64,000 nucleotides of DNA from Micavibrio sp. UBA7657. Its GTDB lineage: Bacteria; Pseudomonadota; Alphaproteobacteria; Micavibrionales; Micavibrionaceae. The stretch is taken from NCBI GenBank assembly GCA_002483465.1, contig DLHX01000008.1:377627-441626 (forward strand), in the 5' to 3' direction. The position numbers and the translations under genes are program-made. Below are positions 43,117 through 53,114 of the stretch, piece by piece (positions within the stretch are counted from its first letter, which is position 1; every line of letters begins with the position of its first letter). The notes beneath the pieces were generated by a model. The model did not search any database, was not told where the DNA came from, and worked only from the letters and a program-made list of their open reading frames with translations.

Positions 43117-43719
43117 ATGTCCGAAACGCAAAAAAGTTCGATGAACAACGAAGAACCTGACGAAAACGTAACGCCGCTGGAACAGCCCGTCGAAACCGGC
43201 GAAGACCCGCGCATCGCATTACTACAGGAAGAGCTCGCAAAAACAAAAGACCAGATGCTCCGCGCGCTGGCCGAAGCCGAAAATTCCCGCAAGCGCGCCC
43301 TCAAGGAACGTGACGACGCTTCGAAATATTCAATCGCGGGCTTCGCCAAGGATATAATTTCCGTCGCCGATAATTTACAACGCGCCCTCGCGGCCATTCC
43401 CGCCGATGCGCTCGCCGCCGAACCACGCCTCAAAAGTCTCGTCGACGGCATCGAAGCCACGCAGCGCGAAATGCAAAAAACGTTCGAGCAGAACGGCATC
43501 CGCAAAATCGACCCCACGGATGAACCCTTCAACCCGAATTACCACGAAGTCATGTTCGAAGCCCCCGGCACCGGCAAACGCCCCGGCTTCATCGTCCAGG
43601 TTATTGATGTCGGCTACCTCCTCCACGACCGCCTGCTCCGCCCCGCGCGGGTCGGCGTCGCCAAGGACGAGGGCCAGGGCAACGGCACCCCCGGGGTTAA
43701 TCTCGACATCCAGTCCTGA
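43117..43719 (+). CDS. grpE: Nucleotide exchange factor GrpE
   Basis: 200 aa. Acidic disordered N-terminus, long coiled coil (residues ~40-90: EELAKTKDQMLRALAEAENSRKRALKERDDA) and C-terminal beta-wing FNPNYHEVMFEAPGTGKRPGFIVQVIDVGYLLHDRLLRPARVGVAK, the GrpE signature. Releases ADP from DnaK. Separated from dnaK by two short duplicated genes. Confidence 0.96.
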   Translation: MSETQKSSMNNEEPDENVTPLEQPVETGEDPRIALLQEELAKTKDQMLRALAEAENSRKRALKERDDASKYSIAGFAKDIISVADNLQRALAAIPADALAAEPRLKSLVDGIEATQREMQKTFEQNGIRKIDPTDEPFNPNYHEVMFEAPGTGKRPGFIVQVIDVGYLLHDRLLRPARVGVAKDEGQGNGTPGVNLDIQS

Positions 43720-43727
43720 TTTTTTTA

Positions 43728-43756
43728 TTGACATAACACAAAATACCATGCTAGTT
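43728..43756 (+). promoter_or_regulatory. Promoter of first duplicated gene
   Basis: TTGACA (43728-43733), 17-bp spacer, CTAGTT (43751-43756). Shares ATTGACATAA and the GCTA before the -10 with the promoter at 44257-44285. Confidence 0.6.
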
Positions 43757-43788
43757 TCAGATATTCACGACAGAAAAGGGCGTTGGCT

Positions 43789-44199
43789 ATGTCATTGAGT
43801 TATTTGTTTTATTCGCAACAGCAGCGAAACAATTTTAGAGATGCGATGAAGGAAGAACCTTTTCAACCTCCTAAATATGACGTTGAGATATACCTGACAG
43901 ACGCCGAAAACCCGGAAGACAGGAAAATCGTTCTGGTAACGGAGACAATGCCCTTCATGGGTTCGACAGCAGCTTCAAAATTTGATGATAGTTATTTCGT
44001 GGGAAGTGCACCAAACAATGAGGCAGCATGCCTTGTCGACCATTACAAGGTCACTGCATTTGGAGAAGAAATCGCGGCTCAGAGAGGTATCCCGGCAACT
44101 TTTGATGCTCTTTATACGGAAGCCGTCAAAAATCTTCCCCGTCAGGAAGTTTCAAGAATGGCCCAGCAAGTATCGTACGCTCTTTCACACGACCGGTAA
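43789..44199 (+). CDS. Hypothetical protein, duplicated gene 1 (grpE-dnaK interval)
   Basis: 136 aa from ATG 43789. Not recognised. N-terminus SLSYLFYSQQQRNNF, a beta-rich middle (VEIYLTDAENPEDRKIVLVTE), and C-terminal ACLVDHYKVTAFGEEIAAQRGIP...FDALYTEAVKN. The last part aligns by eye with ACLVTNGGLFTDRGRAVAAQLGI...EEFKKLARDN of the gene at 44308, indicating a tandem duplication. AT-richer than grpE/dnaK. Has its own promoter and is followed by a strong terminator. Confidence 0.7.
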   Translation: MSLSYLFYSQQQRNNFRDAMKEEPFQPPKYDVEIYLTDAENPEDRKIVLVTETMPFMGSTAASKFDDSYFVGSAPNNEAACLVDHYKVTAFGEEIAAQRGIPATFDALYTEAVKNLPRQEVSRMAQQVSYALSHDR

Positions 44200-44227
44200 T
44201 ACAAACGATTGAAATCCATCTTCTTGA

Positions 44228-44253
44228 AGGGGCTGTGCATCACAGCCCCTTTT
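44228..44253 (+). terminator. Rho-independent terminator
   Basis: Perfect 10-bp stem AGGGGCTGTG-CAT-CACAGCCCCT followed by TTT, 29 bp after the stop of the 43789 gene. Confidence 0.85.
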
Positions 44254-44256
44254 AAA

Positions 44257-44285
44257 TTGACATAAAGAAAAACACTACGCTAAAT
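44257..44285 (+). promoter_or_regulatory. Promoter of second duplicated gene
   Basis: TTGACA (44257-44262), 17-bp spacer, CTAAAT (44280-44285), directly behind the terminator. Similar to the promoter at 43728. Confidence 0.6.
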
Positions 44286-44307
44286 TCGGTTTATACAGGA
44301 AAGCCGG

Positions 44308-44760
44308 ATGAAGAAATTATTTTATTCCTTTGCGCACGCACACTCGCCCAGGCAGAAAAGAATTCTAGTTGAGGTCGAACCTGCTGACGCCTACGACCGC
44401 TACATGTCGCAAACACGCAAGGAACATTCCCACGGCGTTTATGAAACGACCGATGGCCAGATCCTGCCCGCCACGTACCTGAACCAATATGAAGTGCCTG
44501 AAGACTTGTATTTTAAATATACTGACTACAAGGATCTGAAGGCTGAAGTTAAAGACGAAAAAAGCGCCTGCCTTGTTACCAACGGCGGGCTCTTTACCGA
44601 CCGTGGCCGCGCAGTTGCCGCACAGCTCGGCATTACCGACGCTGAAGAATTCAAAAAACTTGCCCGCGACAACATGCATTTCAGAGAGCAGCTGAAGGTC
44701 ATTTATGTAACGACCTTGGACTATGACCCCGAACATCGTGAACTGGTCCCCTCCCCTTAA
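44308..44760 (+). CDS. Hypothetical protein, duplicated gene 2 (grpE-dnaK interval)
   Basis: 150 aa, not recognised. MKKLFYSFAHAHSPRQKRILVEVEP at the start, ACLVTNGGLFTDRGRAVAAQLGI near residue 90, ending LDYDPEHRELVPSP. Distant paralogue of the preceding gene. AGGAA ribosome site ~7 bp before ATG. Both genes carry their own promoters although they sit inside the chaperone cluster, so stress co-regulation is not implied. Confidence 0.72.
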   Translation: MKKLFYSFAHAHSPRQKRILVEVEPADAYDRYMSQTRKEHSHGVYETTDGQILPATYLNQYEVPEDLYFKYTDYKDLKAEVKDEKSACLVTNGGLFTDRGRAVAAQLGITDAEEFKKLARDNMHFREQLKVIYVTTLDYDPEHRELVPSP

Positions 44761-44891
44761 ATCACTGGCTTTCCCGGTGATCCATGCTATATAAACGCCC
44801 GTATAAACCATTAGGAAAATAGCTTAGGAAAACGTTGCGGGACCGCACCTGGCTCGCTAATGTATCGCGAAATCATAGAGGTATAGAGATT

Positions 44892-46829
<1,938 letters not shown>

Positions 46830-46837
46830 CGCCTGGT

Positions 46838-46874
46838 TTCAGGGCGCCCCCCACAGGTATGGGGATGCCCTGAA
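46838..46874 (+). terminator. Intercistronic hairpin after dnaK
   Basis: TTCAGGGC-gc-CCCC ... GGGG-at-GCCCTGAA, a stable two-part stem just behind the dnaK stop, without a T-run. More likely a processing or attenuation hairpin than a complete terminator; it would lower dnaJ expression relative to dnaK. Confidence 0.55.
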
Positions 46875-46919
46875 GAATCCCTTTGCCGCCAGCCCGAATC
46901 ATCCTGTAAAATTAAAAAC

Positions 46920-47264
46920 ATGGCTCCCGAAAACCTGACCACTCCCGTCTGCTACTATGACGTGCTTCAAGTGACGCCGCGCTCCGGCGACGACGAGATC
47001 AAGCGCGCCTACCGCAGGCTCGCGATGGTCTACCATCCTGACATGAACCCGCAGAACAGGATGATGGCCGAGCTTCGCTTCCGCCTCATCAACGAAGCCT
47101 ACGCTCATTTGAAAACCCGTGAGAAACGCCTGCGCTATAACCTGAACCAGAAAGCCCGCGCCGCCGCCGGAAACGACAACCGCGTCGTCAGCCCTTCATG
47201 GTTCGAGCAGTTCGCCGCTTTCTTCCGCGCGCCGCGCGAGCAGAATTCCGGCTCCAAGGCATAA
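46920..47264 (+). CDS. Small J-domain protein
   Basis: 114 aa. One J domain (residues ~10-75): CYYDVLQVTPRSGDDEIKRAYRRLAMVYHPDMNP with the essential HPD, then RFRLINEAYAHLKTREKRLRYN. No G/F region, zinc finger or substrate domain; the tail SPSWFEQFAAFFRAP is aromatic. It could stimulate DnaK for a specific client. A TAAAAT 7 bp before ATG with TTGCCG 18 bp further up suggests its own, possibly leaderless, promoter between dnaK and dnaJ. Confidence 0.88.
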   Translation: MAPENLTTPVCYYDVLQVTPRSGDDEIKRAYRRLAMVYHPDMNPQNRMMAELRFRLINEAYAHLKTREKRLRYNLNQKARAAAGNDNRVVSPSWFEQFAAFFRAPREQNSGSKA

Positions 47265-47287
47265 ACGAAAGCGTGAATGGTTAAACT

Positions 47288-48457
47288 ATGAGCAAGGATT
47301 TTTACAAAACCCTCGGCGTCCAGAAGGGCGCGTCGGCGGATGAGATTAAAAAATCCTACCGCAAGCTCGCGATGCAATATCACCCCGACCAGAACAAGGG
47401 CAACGCCGACGCCGAGAAGAAATTCAAGGAAATCAGCGAAGCCTACGAGGTACTGAAAGACGAACAGAAACGCGCTGCTTACGACCGCTTCGGCGCGGCG
47501 GCGTTCGATGGCTCGATGGGCGGCATGGGCGCCGGGCGCCCCGGCGGTGCCGGTTTCAACCCGCAGGATTTTTCCGGCTTCGGCAGCGCCTTCACCGACA
47601 TCTTCGAAGATATGTTTGGCGACATGGGCGGCCGTGGGCGCTCCTCGCCCGGTCGCGGCCAGGACATGCAATACACGCTTGAGATCTCTCTCGAGGACGC
47701 CTTCAAGGGCCGCGAGGCCGTTATCAAAATTCCGCTTAACGATGTCTGTGATGGCTGCAAGGGCTCCGGCTCCGAAGGCGGCGCGGCGGGCGTCGAAAAC
47801 TGCGCGACCTGCGACGGCCATGGCCGCATCAGGCAACAGCAGGGCTTCTTCACCATCGAGCGCGCCTGCCCCACTTGCGGCGGCCAGGGCAAAACCGTCA
47901 AGAATCCCTGCAAGAAATGCGGCGGCTCCGGGCGCACGCAAAAAGAAAAACAGCTCAAGATCAAAATCCCGCCCGGCGTCGACCACGGAAGGCGCATCCG
48001 CCTCTCCGGTGAGGGCGAAGCGGGCCTGCGCGGCGGCGAACGCGGCGATCTGTTCGTTCTTCTCGCGCTGAAACCGCACAAATTTTTCAAACGCGACGGC
48101 GCGAATTTATTCTGCCGTGTGCCGATCACCATGACTCTCGCGGGACTCGGCGGCGAGGTGGAAGTGCCGATCATCGAAGGCTCACGTACGAAGGTCAAAG
48201 TCGCCCCCGGCACCCAGACCGGCCAGCAACTCCGCCTCAAGGGCAAGGGCATGACCGTCCTCGGCTCCGATGCGCGCGGCGACATGTTCATCGAAATGTT
48301 TGTCGAAACCCCGGTTAACCTCGATAAAAAACAGCAGGAATTGCTCAAACAGCTGGATAAATCCATGGGCGGCGTCCGTGAGGGCAGCAAGAATTCGCCT
48401 GAATCCAGCGGCTTTTTCAGCAAAATGAAAGATATCTGGTCCGATCTGAAGGAGTAA
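47288..48457 (+). CDS. dnaJ: Chaperone protein DnaJ
   Basis: 389 aa type I Hsp40. J domain with YHPDQN, Gly/Phe-rich linker (GGMGAGRPGGAGF...), four zinc motifs CDGCKGSG, CATCDGHG, CPTCGGQG and CKKCGGSG, then the C-terminal substrate domains. Delivers unfolded clients to DnaK. A palindromic repeat follows the stop. Confidence 0.98.
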   Translation: MSKDFYKTLGVQKGASADEIKKSYRKLAMQYHPDQNKGNADAEKKFKEISEAYEVLKDEQKRAAYDRFGAAAFDGSMGGMGAGRPGGAGFNPQDFSGFGSAFTDIFEDMFGDMGGRGRSSPGRGQDMQYTLEISLEDAFKGREAVIKIPLNDVCDGCKGSGSEGGAAGVENCATCDGHGRIRQQQGFFTIERACPTCGGQGKTVKNPCKKCGGSGRTQKEKQLKIKIPPGVDHGRRIRLSGEGEAGLRGGERGDLFVLLALKPHKFFKRDGANLFCRVPITMTLAGLGGEVEVPIIEGSRTKVKVAPGTQTGQQLRLKGKGMTVLGSDARGDMFIEMFVETPVNLDKKQQELLKQLDKSMGGVREGSKNSPESSGFFSKMKDIWSDLKE

Positions 48458-48461
48458 TATT

Positions 48462-48529
48462 GTCATCCCGGCGAAAGCCGGGATCGGGTAAAATAATGGT
48501 CACCAGATTCCGGCTTCCGCCGGAATGAC
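48462..48529. repeat. GTCATCCCGGCG-type palindromic repeat
   Basis: Left arm GTCATCCCGGCGAAAG...GGGATC, right arm TTCCGGCTTCCGCCGGAATGAC. Fills the dnaJ-dapB gap; same family as the copy in dxs. Confidence 0.85.
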
Positions 48530-48545
48530 AGCATGGGAGATTAAA

Positions 48546-49316
48546 ATGAAAATTGGCATCGTCGGCTGCAAGGGCAGGGTCGGAACCCTGCTCGTCAATG
48601 AAATCCTCGCAGGCAACTGGAAGGGCGCAACCCTTGCAGGCGGCACAGTGTTGCCCGAAGACATGAAAGGTAAATCCGATTTCTTCATCACCACCGACGC
48701 CGAAGAGCTTTTCAAAAAATCCGACGTCGTCATCGATTTCACTTCGCCCACCGCGACGCGCAAACACGCCAAGCTCGCCGCGAAACATAAAAAGGCACTC
48801 ATCGTCGGCACCACGGGCCTCTCCCCCGCCGATGAAAAGGAACTCGCCGTCGCCGCAAAAAATACCGTCATCGTCCAGTCGGCGAATTTCAGCGTCGGCG
48901 TCAACGTTCTGTTAGCGCTGGTCGAGCGCGGCGCGGCATCGCTTGACGAAGATTTCGACATCGAAATTTTCGAAGCGCACCACAAGAATAAAGTCGATGC
49001 GCCCTCTGGCACCGCCCTCGCGCTCGGCAAATCCGCCGCCAGCGGCCGCAAGGTCGACCTCAAAAAAGCCGCCGATTATGCCCGCCACGGCGAAACCGGC
49101 AAGCGTAAACGCGGCAAAATCGGGTTCTCGGTTGCACGCGGCGGCGATGTCGTCGGCGATCACCGTGTCTTTTTCTACGGCGAAGGCGAACGCGTCGAGC
49201 TCAGCCACATCGCCACGAACCGCAGCCTGTTCGCACGCGGCGCCATCCGCGCCGCCCTCTGGACCAAGGGCAAAAAATCCGGCCTCTATTCGATGAAAGA
49301 TATTCTCGGTCTTTAA
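48546..49316 (+). CDS. dapB: 4-hydroxy-tetrahydrodipicolinate reductase
   Basis: 256 aa. NAD(P)H-dependent enzyme of lysine/diaminopimelate synthesis. KIGIVGCKGRVGTLLVNEI (cofactor), VGTTGLSPADEKEL, SANFSVGVNVL and EAHHKNKVDAPSGTAL with the catalytic His and Lys. Start MKIGIVG with GGGAG 6-7 bp upstream; that ribosome site directly abuts the palindromic repeat. Confidence 0.96.
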   Translation: MKIGIVGCKGRVGTLLVNEILAGNWKGATLAGGTVLPEDMKGKSDFFITTDAEELFKKSDVVIDFTSPTATRKHAKLAAKHKKALIVGTTGLSPADEKELAVAAKNTVIVQSANFSVGVNVLLALVERGAASLDEDFDIEIFEAHHKNKVDAPSGTALALGKSAASGRKVDLKKAADYARHGETGKRKRGKIGFSVARGGDVVGDHRVFFYGEGERVELSHIATNRSLFARGAIRAALWTKGKKSGLYSMKDILGL

Positions 49317-49321
49317 GTATC

Positions 49322-49412
49322 GTCATTGCGAGGAGGCAAAGCCGACGAAGCAATCCATTTTCGCTTTTCGGTATACAAAAGAATGGATTGCTTCGCTATC
49401 GCTCGCAATGAC
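49322..49412. repeat. GTCATTGCGAGG-type palindromic repeat
   Basis: GTCATTGCGAGGAGGC...GAAGCAATCCATT on the left, inverted as ATGGATTGCTTCG...CGCAATGAC on the right. Complete copy of the family whose single arm is at 4085. It lies between convergent dapB and the Ada/Ogt-like gene and can form a long terminator-like hairpin. Confidence 0.88.
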
Positions 49413-49414
49413 GG

Positions 49415-50239
49415 CTAAATATTTGACTCTAACGCCAACAGTAACTTCTTCCGCGGACTCCCCCATCCGTAATTATCGATGATCCCCGTCGCGCGAATAA
49501 CGCGGTGGCACGGAATCAATAACGAAACCGGGTTCGCGCCCACCGCATTCCCAACCGCACGCGATGATTTCGGCCGCCCAATCTGCGCCGCGATATTCTG
49601 ATACGTCACCGTCTCTCCCATCGGGATTTTCAGCAGCGCCTGCCACACCTGGATCTGAAAATTCGTGCCGTAAACATCCAGCTTCAATTTTCCTTTCCCC
49701 TCACCGCGCCACAGCCCGGCTATAATCTCGCCCTCGGATCTGATGCCAGAATCATCCTCTTCAAATTTCGCCTCCGGCCACCAGCGTTTCATTTTCCGTA
49801 CCGGCTCCGCGCGCTTCTCATCCATCAGAAATCCGAGATAACAAATCCCCCGCCCCGTTTTCGCGATCAAGACTTCTCCGAGCTGCGTCGGGTGAAATCC
49901 GTAAACGACCTTCAGCCCCGCACCGCGCCTTGTAATATCCCCCGGTGTCATCGCCTCGCACGAAATAAACAAATCATGCAGCCGCCCGTTGCCCGACAAT
50001 CCCGTCTCATACGCCGCCTCCAGCGTCGGTCTGCCCTCGCTTAGCAATTCCCGCGCATGCCGTGCATTCATATATTGCACGAGCCGTTTCGGGCTAATCC
50101 CTACATGCTCGCTGAAAATCTTCTGAAAATGCGTCGATTCGTAACCCGCCCGCTTCGCGAGAAAATCGAGGTCCGGCTGCTGCGTGTGGTGCGCGGCCAG
50201 GTAATCGATTGTATTGGCTATAACGGCTTCTTTACTCAT
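49415..50239 (-). CDS. Bifunctional AraC-type HTH / O6-methylguanine-DNA methyltransferase (Ada C-half like)
   Basis: 274 aa. N-terminal AraC HTH (residues ~10-100: LAKRAGYESTHFQKIFSEHVGISPKRLVQYM) joined to a methyltransferase domain with GTNFQIQVWQALLKIPMGETVTYQNIA and the active-site SLLIPCHRVI (acceptor Cys). The zinc-binding phosphotriester domain of full Ada is missing. Repairs O6-alkylguanine and probably regulates its own or related genes. The 3' end abuts a palindromic repeat. Confidence 0.93.
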   Translation of the reverse strand: MSKEAVIANTIDYLAAHHTQQPDLDFLAKRAGYESTHFQKIFSEHVGISPKRLVQYMNARHARELLSEGRPTLEAAYETGLSGNGRLHDLFISCEAMTPGDITRRGAGLKVVYGFHPTQLGEVLIAKTGRGICYLGFLMDEKRAEPVRKMKRWWPEAKFEEDDSGIRSEGEIIAGLWRGEGKGKLKLDVYGTNFQIQVWQALLKIPMGETVTYQNIAAQIGRPKSSRAVGNAVGANPVSLLIPCHRVIRATGIIDNYGWGSPRKKLLLALESNI

Positions 50240-50303
50240 ACATTATATATGTAGCCCGCCCCACCCTTGCCGCCAATCCGCTTTTTGGGATAGTTTTGAC
50301 CCC

Positions 50304-50822
50304 ATGAAAAAGAAGATTCACTTCATCATCACCGGCGGCACCATCGACAAAGTCTACGACCCAGTCTCGCAGACCACGCAAATGGCCCCCGAATCGATCA
50401 TTCCGCTTTATCTCAAAAACGCCATCAACCCGGCACTACACGATCTTTCCTATGAAACCCCGTTCATGGTCGACAGCAACGACATTACCGAACCCATGCG
50501 CAAGAAAATCCTCGGCGCCATCACGTCGTCCAAGGAAAACTGGATCATCATCACGCACGGCACCGACACCATGTCCGTCACCGCTGAATTTCTGAAAGAG
50601 CAATTACCGCCGACGCATGGCCGCACGATTATTATCACGGGCTCCATGACTCCCTTGCGTGAATTCACGCTCAGTGACGGCAGCTTCAATCTCGGCTATG
50701 CCATCAGCGCGTTGGAACACTTGGATCCCGGCATTTACATGGCTATGCATGCACAAGTGTTTCCCGCCGGCGACGTCCTGAAAGACCGCGCCACTGCGCG
50801 GTTCGAATTCAAGGATTTATAG
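50304..50822 (+). CDS. Asparaginase-domain protein, N-terminal domain only
   Basis: 172 aa. Type I/II asparaginase N-domain: IITGGTIDKVYD (nucleophile Thr) and ITHGTDTMSVTAEFL (second catalytic Thr and Asp), then IIITGSMTPLREF and SDGSFNLGYA. The C-terminal domain of classical asparaginases (which completes the active site in the dimer) is absent. Such short forms exist as a separate conserved family. Probably an amidohydrolase; substrate uncertain. Start at the Met preceding the first strand. Confidence 0.85.
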   Translation: MKKKIHFIITGGTIDKVYDPVSQTTQMAPESIIPLYLKNAINPALHDLSYETPFMVDSNDITEPMRKKILGAITSSKENWIIITHGTDTMSVTAEFLKEQLPPTHGRTIIITGSMTPLREFTLSDGSFNLGYAISALEHLDPGIYMAMHAQVFPAGDVLKDRATARFEFKDL

Positions 50823-50832
50823 CTTAAGATTT

Positions 50833-51465
50833 ATGAACCCTGCCAACGTCAAAAAATTCTTCTCCACCCTCAGGGCCAAAAACCCCGAGCCCAGAAGCGA
50901 ACTCGAATACACCAACCCCTACACGCTCCTCGTCGCTGTCGTGCTTTCAGCACAGGCCACCGATATCGGCGTCAACAAAGCCACGAAAGAACTTTTTAAA
51001 ACAATCGACACGCCGCAGAAAATGGTCGCGCTCGGTCTCGACAAACTCAAAACCCACATCAAAACCATCGGCCTCTTCAACACCAAGGCCAAGAACGTCA
51101 TCGCGCTGTCTGAAAAACTGATCTACGAATATGATGGAAAGATTCCGAACACGCGCGACGAACTGGTGAAACTCCCCGGCGTCGGCCGCAAAACGGCGAA
51201 TGTCGTTTTAAACGTCGCCTTCGGCCAGCCGACCATGGCCGTCGACACGCATATCTTCCGTGTCTCTAACCGGACGAGCCTCGCCCCCGGCAAAACGCCG
51301 GAAGCCGTCGAGGAAAAACTGCTGAAAGTTGTGCCAACGGAATTCGCGATGCACGCGCATCACTGGCTCATCCTGCACGGACGCTATATCTGCAAGGCAC
51401 GCACCCCGCTCTGCGCAGAATGCCCGGTCTACGACCAATGCGCTTACAAAGCTAAGACGGCTTAA
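50833..51465 (+). CDS. nth: Endonuclease III
   Basis: 210 aa DNA glycosylase/AP lyase for oxidised pyrimidines. Helix-hairpin-helix LPGVGRKTANVVLNVAFG with the catalytic Lys, conserved Asp in MAVDTHIFRVSN, and [4Fe-4S] ligands C-x6-C-x2-C-x5-C (CKARTPLCAECPVYDQC). Starts 10 bp after the asparaginase-like gene, so likely co-transcribed. Convergent overlap with the next gene. Confidence 0.97.
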   Translation: MNPANVKKFFSTLRAKNPEPRSELEYTNPYTLLVAVVLSAQATDIGVNKATKELFKTIDTPQKMVALGLDKLKTHIKTIGLFNTKAKNVIALSEKLIYEYDGKIPNTRDELVKLPGVGRKTANVVLNVAFGQPTMAVDTHIFRVSNRTSLAPGKTPEAVEEKLLKVVPTEFAMHAHHWLILHGRYICKARTPLCAECPVYDQCAYKAKTA

Positions 51466-51947
51466 TTTTTGTAGAGTTTGCTGACATCCACCATGCGCGG
51501 ACGTCCCGATTTGCGCGACAACTCACGCACACAACTAACCGCAACGTCCTCATCGCTGACGCCCTTGGCGCGGGCGCGGATTTCATAGTGCGCAACAGGC
51601 AGCAACAACGCATCGGTCTCGCCTGCGAAATAAACATCCAGTACGCACGCGTCTGTCCGGTACTGCCAGATCGTCGTCGGCGATTCATGACGGATCAGCT
51701 CCGGCTCGCGCAGGATCGACTTGATGTCCTGTCCGCGCACGGTCAGCATTTTTTCCGGGTGCAGGCTGATATCTTTAGCGAGGCCCTTACGGCTCGCATT
51801 GCGCGCTTCACCGAACGGCGCGCCCATGGCACCAAGCGAAGCTTGTGCCGTTCCGTCGCCATCCATGCGCGTAATGAAACGGTGAACCACCGCCGAAGTC
51901 AAAACCGCACAGATAATAATCAATAAACTCAGTAATTTTCTACGCAT
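51462..51947 (-). CDS. Membrane-anchored hypothetical protein
   Basis: 161 aa. Signal anchor/peptide LLSLLIIICAVLTSAVV, then a periplasmic domain with ILREPELIRHESPTTIWQYRTDACVLDVYF, a pattern reminiscent of small SmpA/OmlA-like or BamE-type modules (a glycine-poor 'G-x-P-x-x-x-R-x-E-G-x-x-x-x-W-x-Y' relative). Two Cys (ACVLDV, VSCVREL) could pair. Function unknown. Separated from the upstream bactofilin gene by a hairpin. Confidence 0.7.
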   Translation of the reverse strand: MRRKLLSLLIIICAVLTSAVVHRFITRMDGDGTAQASLGAMGAPFGEARNASRKGLAKDISLHPEKMLTVRGQDIKSILREPELIRHESPTTIWQYRTDACVLDVYFAGETDALLLPVAHYEIRARAKGVSDEDVAVSCVRELSRKSGRPRMVDVSKLYKN

Positions 51948-51979
51948 TTCAAAGCCTTAATTCGTTACCCCTGTGAAAC

Positions 51980-52007
51980 ACAAGCCAGGCTAACGGGCCT
52001 GGCTTGT
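51980..52007 (-). terminator. Hairpin downstream of bactofilin gene
   Basis: ACAAGCCAGGC / GCCTGGCTTGT, an 11-bp stem with a 6-base loop, 30 bp after the bactofilin stop. The trailing tract on the minus strand is GTTTC, so termination is likely but weak. Confidence 0.6.
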
Positions 52008-52036
52008 TGTAGTTCCTTGTAATAATTCGTGCTGAA

Positions 52037-52918
52037 TTATTCAGCAGCCGCTTTGCTGGCAAACAGTTCGCCATCATTGTCATGGCTGCTGCTGTCTTTT
52101 CTCGGCTTGCTGGCGCCAGCCTCACGGCCACCCTTGGCCTTTTTGGTGTCATGCGCTGCGCCGATCGGCGACAGGCGGCCATCGATGGTCGCGCCTGCTT
52201 CGACTTCCAGTTCCTTGTAAGCGATGGAGCCCGTAATGGCGCCGCCGGTGCGGATGGTCAAGCGGCCCTTCACCTGGATGTCGCCTTCGAAACGACCGGC
52301 AATGGTCGCTTCGTCGATTTCAACGGTGCCGTAGAACACGCCGCTCTCGGCGATGTCCAGAACGCTCGCGCCTTTCAGCGTGGCTTCAACCGTACCTTCA
52401 ACGATCAGATGATCGCAGGACTCGATTTCGCCCGACATCGTGATGCCGCGGCCGATAATCAGGCGGCGGTCTGTCGACGTCATCGCGCCTGCAGCGGCTG
52501 CGTGCGGGTTGTAACCTGGGTATGATCCCGGAAAGTTACCGGCAGTGCGCACAGGCGGCTGGCCGGGACGCTGGTAAGCGCCGCTGCCCGGAATTTCAAG
52601 AGCGCGGGGCGCGTTGTCTTGTGCTGCTGGTTCGGGTTTTTTTGGTTGGTCGATCATGGTAGGTGCTTCCTCTTTCTTGGGTGTGTTCTCTTTTACTTGT
52701 GGTGCGGCAGGTGCATTCGTAACAGCCTGCACCAGTTTGTCCTGCTCGGGCTGCTGCGCCGCCGGTGCCGGACGTTTTTCTTCCTGACGCAATTCCTGTT
52801 TGGGTTGCTGCTGCGGCAACTGTTGCGGCAGCGGACGGGCTTGTGCTTGCGGCGTCGGAGTCTGGGGGGCCTGATTATATGGCCCCTGCGCCGGCTCCGG
52901 TTTTACGCGGTGAAACAT
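52037..52918 (-). CDS. Bactofilin
   Basis: 293 aa polymer-forming cytoskeletal protein. N-terminal ~150 residues are Pro/Gln-rich and disordered; the bactofilin beta-helix follows (residues ~155-255: RLIIGRGITMSGEIESCDHLIVEGTVEATLKG...GVFYGTVEIDEATIAGRFEGDI). Short charged tail. Known bactofilins scaffold cell-wall or stalk enzymes; the very long PQ-rich N-terminus is unusual and may bind partners or membrane. Confidence 0.92.
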   Translation of the reverse strand: MFHRVKPEPAQGPYNQAPQTPTPQAQARPLPQQLPQQQPKQELRQEEKRPAPAAQQPEQDKLVQAVTNAPAAPQVKENTPKKEEAPTMIDQPKKPEPAAQDNAPRALEIPGSGAYQRPGQPPVRTAGNFPGSYPGYNPHAAAAGAMTSTDRRLIIGRGITMSGEIESCDHLIVEGTVEATLKGASVLDIAESGVFYGTVEIDEATIAGRFEGDIQVKGRLTIRTGGAITGSIAYKELEVEAGATIDGRLSPIGAAHDTKKAKGGREAGASKPRKDSSSHDNDGELFASKAAAE

Positions 52919-52958
52919 TGTGCTCGCCTTTCTCAGTCTATGTTTTACAAAAAAATAT

Positions 52959-52985
52959 AACCCTGTTTTCAGGGTTGTTTTTGAT
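52959..52985. terminator. Terminator between uvrC and bactofilin genes
   Basis: AACCCTG-TTTT-CAGGGTT stem. On the minus strand it is followed by ATATTTTTTT (end of the uvrC transcript); on the plus strand by GTTTTT. Effective in both directions. Confidence 0.7.
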
Positions 52986-53114
52986 TTAACAAAGTCTACG
53001 AAATTAACCGCAGGAACTTACCATCCGGTGGATAAAACCGCAACAATTAATAAATCCTGCCTTTTCAGGGGCTTTGTAATGTAAGCCTTTGTATTTTCAT
53101 ATTAATAAATCCCC

